A DNA stretch of 64,000 bases, taken from assembly GCF_040802235.1 (NCBI RefSeq), contig NC_133156.1:183780351-183844350 (forward strand), written 5' to 3'. The position numbers and the translations under genes are program-made. Of this stretch, positions 22,645 to 33,939 are shown in pieces (position 1 is the stretch's first letter; every line of letters starts with the position of its first letter). Under the pieces are notes generated by a model that saw nothing but the letters and a program-made list of their open reading frames with translations, was not told the origin of the DNA and searched no databases. The DNA is from Manis javanica. Lineage: Eukaryota; Chordata; Mammalia; Pholidota; Manidae.

Positions 22645-22775
22645 ACAGATGACACATATTGTCCTTAGTTTATAGATGACAACCCAGAAGCTCTGAGAGG
22701 TGGATTAACTTGGAAATGGCAGAACTGAGATTCAAACCCCAATGTGTCTGTAGTGCTCTCACTCATTCTGCCTCA
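22645..22775 (-). repeat. MIR
   Basis: Reverse MIR: tttatagatgacaacccaga.., gagattcaaaccccaatgtg. Confidence 0.7.
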
Positions 22776-22859
22776 CTGTGCTCTCTGAAAGAAACCATAT
22801 AGCAGACCAGAGACACTGTAGTGAAAGAGGTGCTTTAAAAAAATTACTTAGGTAATGGA

Positions 22860-22880
22860 AGTGTGTGTATATATATATAA
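22860..22880. repeat. (TG)n(TA)n microsatellite
   Basis: gtgtgtgt followed by atatatatata. Short simple repeat. Confidence 0.8.
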
Positions 22881-23295
22881 TTTCCTCAGAGATAAGCACA
22901 GTAAAACATACATACTATTGACAAACCATTAAAAGGATGGAGTAAAGGGTGACCATAATATTCAGAGGATGATAGGTATTTCATGTGTTTCCTTGATCAT
23001 ATCTTTGAGTTGTGACTCCTTGTGACAGTGACAAAGTCAGTAACCTAGTAGAAATGAGCCAAGGTGAAGCACTATTAAATTCAAACCAAAGCAAATATTA
23101 ATCACCATTCGTAGTTGCTCGGAGGATAAAGAGTGAGTCTGAACATTTTTGTTGAGGGGAAAAATATGCAGAATTGGTATGCAAATCCTTTAACACGTGT
23201 TGCTTAAAAAATATATCTCACAATATATTGATAAGGGACTTGTTGAGTAAATTATGATTAATATTACCATGTTATTAGACTATTAAAAAGAATAA

Positions 23296-23314
23296 GACAC
23301 ACACACACACACAT
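23296..23314. repeat. (CA)n microsatellite
   Basis: About nine CA units. Confidence 0.9.
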
Positions 23315-23639
23315 GGAAAAATCTCCAAGACCTATCAAGAGAATACTAAAGTGAGGTGCAGAATAGCATTGTAGCATGCTAGTATTAGTGTTTGTATGGA
23401 AGAAAAAGGGGAAGACTCCATATACTTGTTATACTCTGGAAATTTTTTTAAAAACATCTTTTTGTGTTGTTGAAATTTTTTTTTTAACCCATGTGTATAT
23501 TGCCTTTTAAAAAAAATCGTGGTAAAAAATATAACAAAATCAGCATTATTAACACTTCCTCTGGGGCACTTTTCTGACACCTCAGACAAGATCAGATTCC
23601 TCCTTCAAACGCTTTGAAGGCAACATTCTTAATAAATAT

Positions 23640-23945
23640 AATTTATTTTTTTTAAAACAGCAAAAATATTTCACTTTGAAATGTTTTTAATACATTAAAA
23701 GATACAGGAAACAATACACCTACATCCATGTACCCACCACTGAGATTTAGACAGATGTTAATATTTTGCTTTATAATTCATGGTTTCAGTTTCACATTTG
23801 TACAATTACATGATTGATATCTGGCCCCAAACTGGACTGTAGGTTTCATGAGGAAAGTTGAAACTATGATATTGTATTACATCTCCAGGGGCTAGATAAA
23901 TAGGAGCTGTGAAATACATATTTCTTGAATGAATACTGATAGGGT
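23640..23945. repeat. Old L1 piece plus L2 3' end
   Basis: catccatgtacccaccactg is old L1 UTR wording. From about 23822 (ctggactgtaggtttcatga.., tttcttgaatgaatac) it reads as an L2 terminus. Confidence 0.5.
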
Positions 23946-23959
23946 GTAATTTATCTAGT

Positions 23960-24350
23960 AACTTCATATATTACTGGTAAGAGTGAAAACTGGAACAACA
24001 TGAAAACCCGGATGGTAGTAAAGACTTAAAAATAACCACAACTTTTGACCAGATAATCATACTTTCCAGATTTCTAACTTAAAAATAAATCCTCAGTGTT
24101 ATAAAGTTCTGTGTAATAACATATGTACATAGAACATGAGCATGAGTAAATAAAAAGTACTATCTAAGGGGAAAAATATATGGGAGATAATACATCAAAA
24201 TGATAAATATAACTGAATTTTGATGGTTACTGGAATATTTATTTTTCAACACTATTATTTGCAGAATTTCCTGTGTAATAATGGCATGCTAATTTTGTAA
24301 TGGAAATGCAGGAATTTTAATAAAAGCTGTCAATGTTTTTGACAAAAAAA
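23960..24350 (+). repeat. Old L1 (L1ME/HAL1-like) 3' end
   Basis: Sense old L1: gagtgaaaactggaacaac.., gataatcatactttccagat.., ending in a poly(A) run at 24342-24350. Confidence 0.6.
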
Positions 24351-24354
24351 AAAT

Positions 24355-24760
24355 GTAACAAAAGTTTCCATTTTCACCATTTTTAAGTGTACAGCTCAGT
24401 GTTGTTAAATATATTCACAGTGTACTAAAGATCAGCAGAACTTACTCACAAAAACTGAAACTTACACTCATTAAACAACTCATTTTCCCTTCCCCCTAAC
24501 TCCAAGTTAACCACCATTCTGCTTTATATGTCTATGAATTTGACTACTTTAGATATCACATGTAAGTGGAGTCATGCAGTCTTTGTCATCTTGTTACTAT
24601 GTTTTTTCACTTGGCAGAGGTTTATCAATGCTGTACCACGTGACAGGATTTCCTTTTTAAGGCCGAGTAATATTCCACTATATATATCCAGTCCACATTT
24701 TCATTGTCTATTTATTTGTCAATATATTGCCTTTTATAAATTTTTAAACAGTACTTCACC
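24355..24760 (-). repeat. Old L1 (L1M) 3' region
   Basis: Reverse old L1: ttaagtgtacagctcagtgt.., aagttaaccaccattctgct.., tggagtcatgcagtctttgt.., cgagtaatattccactatat. Confidence 0.75.
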
Positions 24761-24796
24761 CCGATAAATGTGATTCTGAAAAGTTGGATAAAGTGC

Positions 24797-24823
24797 GCAT
24801 GTGTGTGTACATCACACACATGC
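24797..24823. repeat. Perfect 11-bp inverted repeat
   Basis: GCATGTGTGTG and CACACACATGC face each other around a 5-base loop (TACAT). A hairpin or cruciform is possible; most likely it is a microsatellite derivative. Confidence 0.7.
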
Positions 24824-24899
24824 ACGCAGTAACGGGGACAGGAGTTGGGGCAGTTTTAAATTTATCTCCTTAATCTTTACAGAGAACAGAGTGATCCTT

Positions 24900-26829
24900 T
24901 TTGTCTAATGAATGATCTCCAACTTCATGTCTTGGATTTTTATATTTGAGATTTTTCTTGAAACATATCTGCTAAGGATGGAACAAAACAAGGGGAGATT
25001 GTGTTTGAAACTAAAGATAGTAGTATATGTCAGGATACCCCACCATCTATCTTACTTTACCACCTCTCCCATTGTCTTAACTAGCATCTCTCTTCTTCCT
25101 GTTCCATGCTCTAGAAATCTTGGAGCCTCCTTTTTAATAACATGTTTTCTGTGTTGTGAATTTGCCTTCCCAAATAGTAAACTTTTGAAGGCAGGAAGCA
25201 TGTCTTATGATTATATCCTATAGTGATGGGAGTAATAGAAGTTGCTCAAGAGCTACATATTCAAGAAAGACAAGAGGTGGTGAGAAAGAGGCTCCTCTGC
25301 TGAAGAGATGATTGCTTTTGGTTTTTCTCTGACTCTTGTTTTCTTCACTAGTGAAGAATTTCTTCTACTTGCAGACTAAGTATGTTGGAGTGTGTGTCAG
25401 TGCATGTGTGTGACTGAGTGGGTGTGAGGTGTTCCCTTCTGAAAGCCCAGGAGACAGGAGAAGCTGAAATGGGACCTGAAGGCCTGTGGCCTGAGAGTAT
25501 GTAATGAGACTTTGTGTTGCAACCCTGAGGGGAATCTCAGTGTTTTACCATCTTCCTAATGTCAAACTTAGGTATTTAGCTGTCAGCAGGGCAGCTGGAC
25601 CTGTATGTGCCTTAAACTTCTTAAATTTAGTAGCACATAGTAGGACTGTTTGATGAAAGTGATTCGTCATTTTTGGTGAGAGTAAATGAAAGCATGTACT
25701 TACACAGGGCCTGGAATATGTTGATACCCAAGAGGTGACAGAGAGCTTGTAAAAAATATTTTGAAACAGTAAAATCTTTCCCTAGGTCCCCTACCTGTAC
25801 TCCTGCCCTCTACTCCACCTTCAGGCTAAAGAAATAGGGAAAAGCAACATGGGTCCCACCTTTGGAAAGTCTTCAATTTCTTGTTTGTGGCTTTATGCTT
25901 AGGTGAGAAGTGCAATCTGTCCTACGTATTTGAGAGCAAATTTATCTGGACCCTGTCTACCACATTACTCAAAATTTCACCCAAGACTGAAAATCTTCCA
26001 TTCAAACTAGCATGTCTGGTCACCTTGGACAACTTTCTTGGTAAGGACCTAGTCTTGAAAATCTTAGTAGGGAAGTCTGTGACTCTCTAGGGTGGTCTTA
26101 GGAAGGCGGTACAGGGGTGGGCAAGAGTCTGACTTAGCCAGGATAATTTGCTGGATTCAGGTGTGGAGGCAGGGATAAAGTAGGAGGCAAAAAGGGCATG
26201 GCTCTGTGTCATTTTCTGCTCATAGGACAATGCAAGCACCCATGTGCCAGGGCAGAGCTCTAGCCTGCTGGGTCTTGTCACCTCCCTGTGAATGAGTCAG
26301 TGTTGCTCCCGGCTACCCTGAAAGGCATTTGGGGTTTGTAGGAGATGAAATAGGGAATCTGAAGCAGATAGCCTTGCTTCAAGAGATTTGCAGGGAAGAT
26401 GTGTGCCTCCTAGAATGTTTCCCATCTAGCTCTGTAGGAGTTTCCATCCTTCTTTTGCCCTCTCAGCTTACTTAAACTTTTATCCCTTTCACCTTATCAC
26501 GGGCCTTAGTCAGTGGGAAAAGAAGGGAAAAGGGTGAGGGGGCCTGGGGAGAGTTAAAGAACTTGTGGGGATATATGGATTTGCTGTCTGTCCTTAAATC
26601 CCTTCTGGGACAAAGTGTAGGTGTGGAGAGGAGGATGAGTGAGTGGGTGGCAGAACAAATGCTTCTTGAACCACTTCTCTCGCACCCACCCTGGACCCTT
26701 GCTTGTTGTTAATCTCTGTGTTGTTCCTCTCTCCCATTTAAAGCATAAGCATGTATACACATGTAATTTCCTATCAATGGAATCTACCTTAAAACTGGTT
26801 TTCTTCCTTAATGCTGTTTTGCAATCTTT
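24900..26829. other. Mostly unique non-coding
   Basis: Holds a TG-rich stretch at 25388-25430 and a weak MIR-like patch at about 25680-25740. No supported exon. Confidence 0.45.
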
Positions 26830-26995
26830 TTTTCACCTTTTTTCCCAGGTTTATTGAGATGTAATTGACATGTACCATTGTGTAAAGTTTATATGATGAT
26901 TTGATATACATATATATTATTAAATTATTACAATATGAGTAACACATCTGTCTCACGGTTACCTATTTGTATGTGTGTGTGGTGAGAATCTTTTT
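26830..26995 (-). repeat. Old L1 (L1MB-like) 3' UTR
   Basis: tttattgagatgtaattgac.., gatgatttgatatacatata.., gagtaacacatctgtctc. Confidence 0.8.
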
Positions 26996-27159
26996 TCATT
27001 TGTATGTTATAGACATCTTTTCATGTCAATAAATACAGAATAGCTGAAGTATAGTTCTGTGTGTTAGATATACAAGAATGCATTTTAGTCTCTAAAATAT
27101 TCTCTAATAAAATCTATCTCATCTGTTGTCAATGGGACCTCCCCTGATTCCCTTACTTA

Positions 27160-27410
27160 TACTTATAATTGTAGCAAACCCCCTTCCTTTCCTCACTCTT
27201 TTCTCTCCTTTATTTTTCTCTGTAGCATTTAGCACCACTTGATAGACTGCAAGTTTTTCTTATTGCCTAATACCCTCCATTAGAATGTAAGTTCCATGAG
27301 ATAGGGATTTTTTTCTTTATTGTCCATTTGTCTGTATTTGCTACTGAGATTACTTCCTGGTACACAGTTGGTGCTCAGTAAATGTTTGTTGAATGAATGA
27401 ATGTATTGGA
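27160..27410 (+). repeat. L2 3' end
   Basis: tctgtagcatttagcaccac.., tagaatgtaagttccatgag.., ggtgctcagtaaatgtttgt, then a (TGAA)n tail. Confidence 0.85.
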
Positions 27411-27419
27411 CTTTTGGTA

Positions 27420-28390
27420 TACCCATTGGGTTATTTGCAATATTTTTGTTATTATGTACATTCTGTGCTAAGCATCTTATATATAATCTTTGCACATTTG
27501 TCTTCTTCCCTCCTTAGGATAAATTCCAAGAAATGGAGTGATTGAGTTGAAGGATATGCACACTTAAAACGCTGATTTTTGGAGCCAAACTACTCTTAAG
27601 AATGTTGACTTCTACCAACACCAAATAAGACTGCATATTTCTCCACATCATCAGTAATGCTGGGTTGTGTGTTTTTATTTTCCCCGTCTGATAGGTGAAA
27701 AGTGTTCTTGCCATTATAACATGGCAGTTGAGACTGTGACTCTGGGACCGGCCTGTTGGGGCCTGAATTCCAATTCAGCCATTTACCTTGTAACCTTGAG
27801 TAAGTCATTTAAGTACTGTCCCTCAGTAAAGTAGGAATAGTGATAACACCGATTTCATGAGGCATAGATCAATTAATCCAAGTAAAATGCTTTGAGTAGT
27901 AACTAGACATGGCAGTCAATAAGTATGATTTATTTTACATTTCTTCAAATATTAAAGATTGAACATCTTCTCAAATGTATTTTCAACATTTATATTGTTG
28001 CTTTGAATCACTTATGTCCTTTGGACATTTTCCCTGTAATATTTTCTTAATAATTTGTAAGAGCTTAAGTGTTGTTGACTTTTATGATGCAGAATTGTTG
28101 TTCCCAGTTTGTCATTTATCTTTCAACTGTTAATGCAATTTTTTTGCCTAGAAAACATTTTTAGACAGAGTAATCTTTTCTCTTAGTTTTTTCTGCTCAA
28201 TGTTTAGAAAAGGCATACTTCCCTCTCTCAAAAGTATAAAAATAGTTACTCATTCTCTTTGAGTACTGTGTATGTATATTTTTAAATCTTTAAATTTTAA
28301 TATTTAAGTCTTTAATCCATCTGGAATTTGTTTTTATATGAAGATAGCAGTTGAGATCTGGCTCTAATTTCTTTTCAGTTGGATGGTATC
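27420..28390 (-). repeat. Old L1 (L1ME-like), split by a MIR
   Basis: Reverse ORF2/UTR wording (ggataaattccaagaaatgg.., ggataggtgaaaag.. ; then aagattgaacatcttctcaa.., tctttaatccatctggaatt). The stretch 27705-27935 is a MIR sitting inside it. Confidence 0.7.
27705..27935 (+). repeat. MIR inside an old L1
   Basis: Sense MIR: cctgaattccaattcagcca.., taaccttgagtaagtcattt.., ggcagtcaataagtatga. Both flanks are the same old L1. Confidence 0.75.
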
Positions 28391-28960
28391 TCAAACCCAT
28401 TTTTTGAGAAAGAAGAAATGGGAGCAGCAGCTTTTAATCTATTCTTCCTTCCCCTAAATTAGAAGTAGAATATCCTAGAGATGGCAGATCTCCATTTCAG
28501 AGAATGAATTTAATGTTTGGAGTCAGTCAGTAGTCATTCAGTTGCTAAGCTGTGGGATGAATATGCTATGTAAAGCACTTTGGGATCAGAACTACAGCTC
28601 AGATCTGAGTGCTAATACTGCTGAACACACTGGTGCAGCTTCTCTGCTGGCTCTAGCAGTTCCTCCTAAGTGGATCCTAATTTGGGGATAGCTTTGAAGG
28701 GGTCATTCTTAGTTTGGAATGATAAGCTTTGTTTCTGTTTCAAGAAACAAAGGAAGTGACTATAGCAGGTATTTCCTCACTCCAGCTTGGGGGTATTGAT
28801 CAGGTATTGATAGGAGATATTGAATGGTAATAAACCCATTGTGTTCTAGCTCTGCCCTCATCAGCCCTTATTGGAAGTCAAGTCCCATCTAGTCTTTTGC
28901 TTCTGACTCAAAATGGAGGGAGGATGATTCCTAATAACAGGGCATTCACGTATCCCATGG
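28391..28960. other. Unique non-coding
   Basis: No exon or repeat recognised. Confidence 0.45.
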
Positions 28961-28964
28961 TAGC

Positions 28965-29570
28965 TACTGTCTGCCAGAGATGATAAAGAAGGGTAGCTAA
29001 CTCTTCCATGGGCCTATATTATGTGCCAGGAACTCTTCTAAGCACCTTACACATATATAAACTCTTCATCAGGTAGGTGCTCTGTACTGGATTGAATAGT
29101 ATCTCCCCTAGAACTTATGTCCATAGTTGTTATTTGGACATAGTCTTTATAGATGTAATCAAGATTAAATCATATTGGATTAGGGTGGGCCTTAATCCAA
29201 CGACTGGTGTTCGTTTGAAGAAAGGGAGACACACACATGCAGGGAGGGCAGCCATGTGAAGATGGAAGCAGAGATTGGAGAAATGCTGCTACAAACCAAG
29301 GAATGACAGGCATTACTGGCAACCACCAGAAGCTGCAAGAGGCAAGAAATGATTCTTCCCTAGAGCCTTCAGAGGGAACATGGCCCTGCTAACATCTTGA
29401 CTTTGGACTCTAAGAGAATAAATTTATGTTGTTTAAAGCCACCCAGTTTGTAGTATTTGTTTCGGCAGCCCTGGGAAACCCATACATACTCTCTTTATCA
29501 TCTCCATTTTCAGATAAGGAAACTGAGGCCCAGAGAGGTCAAATATTTGATGATCTCTCTAGGTCACTGC
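28965..29570 (-). repeat. MIR-family element split by an LTR
   Basis: Left half 28965-29081 (attatgtgccaggaactctt.., tcatcaggtaggtgctc). Right half from about 29487 (ctttatcatctccattttca.., ggcccagagaggtcaaa). Confidence 0.75.
29082..29481 (+). mobile_element. MaLR-type solo LTR (MLT1-like)
   Basis: TGTACTGGATTGAATAG at the start, then gggtgggccttaatccaa, ggcagccatgtgaag, taaatttatgttgtttaaag, ccacccagtttgtagta and a CA end near 29481. These are landmarks of ERVL-MaLR LTRs. The flanking 5-mers TGCTC (29077-29081) and TACTC (about 29482-29486) look like a target duplication with one change. The LTR splits a MIR. Confidence 0.8.
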
Positions 29571-30169
29571 TCTGCTGGCTGGGCACTTACTCTGAAGATC
29601 CTCCTGTTGGCTGTTGTCCTTCCCCACCTTCACTAAGGCCATCTGCTTTGTGGTGGTGCTGGGGCTGAGCTGCTGGATGGTCCCTTTCCCAACACAGCAG
29701 GCCACAGCTTTTCACCATTCTTGCCTACCGCACACCCTGAAGTGAAACTCCTCTCAGAAGACTTCTGGCTGTAGCCTGATCATTTCAGCAGATCTCCTCC
29801 TAGTCCCACCCCTCCAGGTAAAATCAGCCTTTTGTTTTTCATTCCATATTATATCAGAGAAATGTTGGTGACCTATGGTGGGAGGATCACCTAACTTCTG
29901 GCAATTGGCCTGCTATACTTCCTAGAATTCCTGTCTACTAGACAACTCAAGTCTTGTTTTTCTTTGGAGCTTTTAGGATCTCGCACATATCTCACTTGTG
30001 ACATACCCCAGTCCTTGAAGCAGAGAAGGAGCAGCTTCATGGCAGCATTGGCTGTAAAGGCCTTGGTCATCTGTTCTTAATGAACTGAACCACCCCAGTG
30101 GCTCTCTCCTGTCAGAAGAGTAGGGGGAAATGTGCATTATCTGACCCAGTTCATTCATCTCTCTGAGCA
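29571..30169. other. Unique non-coding
   Basis: No exon or repeat recognised. Confidence 0.45.
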
Positions 30170-30430
30170 GCTACTTGTCTAACCATGTTCTCTTCTGCAG
30201 CATCCCAGAAGAGGTTTCCTTCCTCTGCGTCCCATTACTGGCTGTGGAATCTTGTCTATTTTCCAAAACAGGCTTTTTGCTTTGGCTCCTGCTCTTTTTC
30301 TCAACTGTTCTCACTAGACTGTGGGCCCTATGAACTCAAACCATACCTGTTTTGTTTGCTGCTGTATCCCAGGACCAAGCCAAGACATGGCACTTAATAG
30401 CTCTTCAAGATATGTTTATTGAATGAAGAA
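30170..30430 (+). repeat. L2 3' end
   Basis: cactagactgtgggccctat.., gctgtatcccaggaccaagc.., atgtttattgaatgaagaaa. Confidence 0.7.
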
Positions 30431-31377
30431 ATGAATATTGACCTTGAAGCTTTGTAAACCTGATTTTCCTTGCTTCTTGCTGAAGGAAAAGACCAGATTA
30501 AGAACTTCAGAGTTCCTAAGCAATAAAAAGATTATGATGTCCCTCATACTTTCAGCTCTCAGTATGTAGTTCAAAAACAGTATTAAACATAAAGTATAAG
30601 GAAATCCAGCAAAATTCTGCTTTTTTTCCATGGTGACACTTGGATACATATAATTTAAAACATTTGTTACTGTCTCTGCTTGGCCATTTCCGTAAGCATA
30701 TGCTATGGGATAATCCTGCCTGGACCAGCCCCTCCCTCACCTTGGACTTCACCTTCATTTCTTCTTTACTCCACCTGTTGAAGCTGCCAGCCAGCCCCTT
30801 TCACCTAACAGGAGTGCCTGGCTCCTGAGACTCAACCTGGGTTAGTGCCCCAGGCTCCTTGGGACTTGCCAAGAAAGTCAAGTAGAACATGCATACTCCT
30901 AGAGAATTCCTCAGAATGAGAATCCCTATGCTGAATAGTGATTTGTAGTCAGCATAGCACATTGTGCCAAGTGATTACACTTAGGCTGTTGTTAACCATG
31001 TCTGCTTCTGTGATCCTGTATGTTGTAAAGCTCAGACATTTGCCTGTGGCCCTCCTTTCTGGATCACTAAGAAGTCAAGATGTAAGCCTACTTCTGCCTC
31101 CTGTAAATCGGGGCCTTGTTAAGATCCTTTGGAAAAATGAGAAGTCGAAAGGCAGGAAAGGACATTAAACCAAAAGACCGCTGATAATAGGTATCATTAC
31201 CTTTTTCCTTCTATCATCTTAGGATTTATTCTACTCTCTTTCTGGCTTCCTGAAATAGGTACTTAACTCATATAATTTCTATTCTTTTTACTTTATAATA
31301 TAAAATTTTAAACCAATAGCTTTTCTTTGAAGTACTACTTTTGCTGGATATTATATTTCAATAAGTAGTGTTTTCAT
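30431..31377. other. Non-coding, nothing firm
   Basis: Short frames only. No splice-bounded exon seen. Confidence 0.45.
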
Positions 31378-31385
31378 TGTCATTC

Positions 31386-31825
31386 AGTTTCTTTTTTTAT
31401 TGGAAACTTTTTATTTATTTTATTAAGGTATCGTTGATATACATTCCTATGAAGGTTTTACAAGAAAAACAATGTGGTTGCTACATTCACCCATGTTACC
31501 ACCCGTACCCTGTTGCAGTCACTGTCCATCAGTATAGTAAGATGCTAGAGTCACTACTTGTCTTCTCTGTGCTACACTGTCTTCGCCATGACCACCCCTA
31601 ATACCATGTGAACTAATCGTAATACTTCTCAATCCCCTTCTCCCTCCCTTCCTCCCCACCCCTCCCCTTTGGTAACCACTAGTCCCTTCTTGGACTCTGT
31701 GAGTCTGCTGCTATTTTATTCCTTCAGTTTTGCTTCATTGTTATACTCTACAAATGAGGGAAATCATTTGGTATTTGTCTTTCTCTGCCTGACTTATTTC
31801 ACTGAGCATAATACCTTCTAGCTCC
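31386..31825 (-). mobile_element. 5'-truncated young L1 (3' end)
   Basis: Lineage L1 3' UTR on the minus strand, ending in ORF2 C-terminal sequence. The target duplication TGTCATTC lies at 31378-31385 and 31826-31833. Confidence 0.85.
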
Positions 31826-32159
31826 TGTCATTCCATTTTTAAGTATTTTAATCTTTGGTCCTTGACTTGTTTAGTAGTGCTTTTTTAATGTCTAAATTTG
31901 CAAAGATTTTAAAGTTTTTTTTTTATATATTCTAACTTCCTATAGACCAAGATCATGGCCTGTATTATACCTGTTTGTTTGAAATCTGTTCAGTGTTTAA
32001 TCTAGTACAGGGTAATGTTTTATAAAAATCCTGTGTTTGATTAAAATGTTTATTCTCTAATTTTGGATGCAGAATTCTATGTCCACTAGGTGAAGATTAT
32101 TCATTGTGTTATTACCTATTTTCTGTCTTCTGTCTACTTGAGTATATGCACAGTGAAAA

Positions 32160-32265
32160 CAGTCTATAACTGCCTTCTTCACTGCTATATCCCCATGACC
32201 TAGAACAGTGCCCAACACATTGTATTAATGTAATAAATATTTGTTGAATTAATTAAATAAATGAA
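32160..32265 (+). repeat. L2 3' end
   Basis: catgacctagaacagtgccc.., taataaatatttgttgaatt. Confidence 0.75.
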
Positions 32266-32279
32266 CTACTAAAAAAAAA

Positions 32280-32795
32280 AGATCCTTTGGAGAAGCAAGG
32301 TGCGATTCGGAAGTGGAGCCACAGCAGAAGGGGTAGCCAAGTCTCCCAAGTTCTTTTCTGGACCTGTTGATTTGAGTTGTGATATTCAGCAATCTGAGTT
32401 GCTGTCCTGTAGCACTCATTTTCAGCACACAGTGATACAGGCTGTGCTTGCAAGGGAAGAGGCCAACATGCCAGTCCCCTCCTCTAGGACAGCCTCACCA
32501 TTAGATGTCCTTCCTTTCATTTGAATTTCCAGGCTCCTTTTGTAAATGTAGAATAGGAACCCAGTAATGTCATCCACATTTTACTTGAATTCATTTAATC
32601 AGAATTGCTTTCCATCTAGCAGGGTGATTAGATCAGCTCTTCTAAGGGATGGGAACTTTGATGGGGTTTAGGGAAGGTTTCTACATCTTGGCCTTGGACA
32701 GTCAAGAGAATAACGAGGTCTCCAGGTGCATGTTGAACTAGATGGGAAAGAAGAAACTCATCCCTGGAAAGCCAGGCATGTTATTGGAGGTTTTT
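32280..32795. other. Unique non-coding after a poly(A) run
   Basis: Begins after a 10-base A run at 32271-32280. No repeat or gene recognised. Confidence 0.4.
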
Positions 32796-32799
32796 TGTA

Positions 32800-32980
32800 T
32801 ACTTTCTTATTTAATTATAATGCAAACCAGTGAAGTATCATCTCCATTTTTGCACACAGGCAAGCTGAAAGTCAAAGAAGTTACATAATTTGTCCAAGGT
32901 CAGACACCTAATAGACAGCTGAGCTAGGATTTATTTCTTCTCAGGTCTGTCCAATTCCAAAGCCCATGATATTTTCATAA
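32800..32980 (-). repeat. MIR
   Basis: Reverse MIR: gtatcatctccatttttgca.., aatttgtccaaggtcagaca.., ctgagctaggatttatttct. Confidence 0.7.
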
Positions 32981-33596
32981 AGCATTTCTGTCTATCACAA
33001 GATTTAGGAAAGGAAGGTGAAGGAAGAAAAGATAAGGAGATACCATGTTTGAGACATGTTTAGCCAGGGTATCCTGTTTATCTGTTTATAGAATACTAAG
33101 TTCTATATATAGGGATGCTGCAACAACATAAGTGGGAAAGATACCAATTGGCTGTAGGGGAGGATTTAAAAAAGCCTTTGTTCTTTACCTCTAGGTCTTC
33201 ATTGCAGCATTTTCCTCAAGTGTCAAAACACCACTGGTAACTCTGGTTTTCTGCTTAAGAGGCCGTCTTCTATCATCCATATAAAATCTGTTGATGTGTC
33301 TTAAGGAGTAAGCCAGGCTGGGGGCAGGGAGGGTGTGGTGTGCCCTTGTTGTATGTTCTGGAGCTGTTGGCACCTGCTATATGACTATTACAGTGAATTA
33401 TTATTGAGTAAACAAGAGGTGTCTCTTGCCTTCCTAAGGGAGACCAGATGGCAGTGGTTGCTGGCCCAGATCAGGGGAGCCTGACTTTTGGGCTGGCAGA
33501 GGAGCCAGCTTGAGGGTGTCAGGTCATGGAATAGAAGAGACAGGCCTAGTCTGTTAAGTGGTGCAATTCCAGGGGCACTATGAATATCTCCTGTCA

Positions 33597-33935
33597 GTAT
33601 AAGAACAAAGAAAAAACTGAAGAAACAAAACAGCAGCAGACTCACAGAACCCAAGAATGGCCTAACAGTTACCAAAGGGAAGGGGACTGGGGAGGGTGGG
33701 TGGGAAGGAACTGATATGGGAATTAAGGGGCATTACGATTTGCACACATAATATAGTGGGGTGCACAGGGAAGGCAGTATAACACAGAGAAGACAAGTAA
33801 TGATTCTATAGCATCTTACTATGCTGATGGACAGTGACTGTAATGGGGTTTGTGGTGGTGACTTGATAAATGGGGGGAGTCTAGTAACCATAATGTTGCT
33901 CATGTAATTGTATATTAATGATACCAAAAAAAAAA
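33597..33935 (+). mobile_element. 5'-truncated young L1 (3' end)
   Basis: Plus-strand copy of the lineage L1 3' UTR ending in an A run at 33926-33935. A TCTCCT 6-mer at 33587-33592 and 33937-33942 may be a degraded target duplication. Confidence 0.85.
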
Positions 33936-33939
33936 GTCT

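Noticed and set aside
23296..23314. (CA)n as a regulatory element
   Set aside because: Ordinary microsatellite with nothing special around it.
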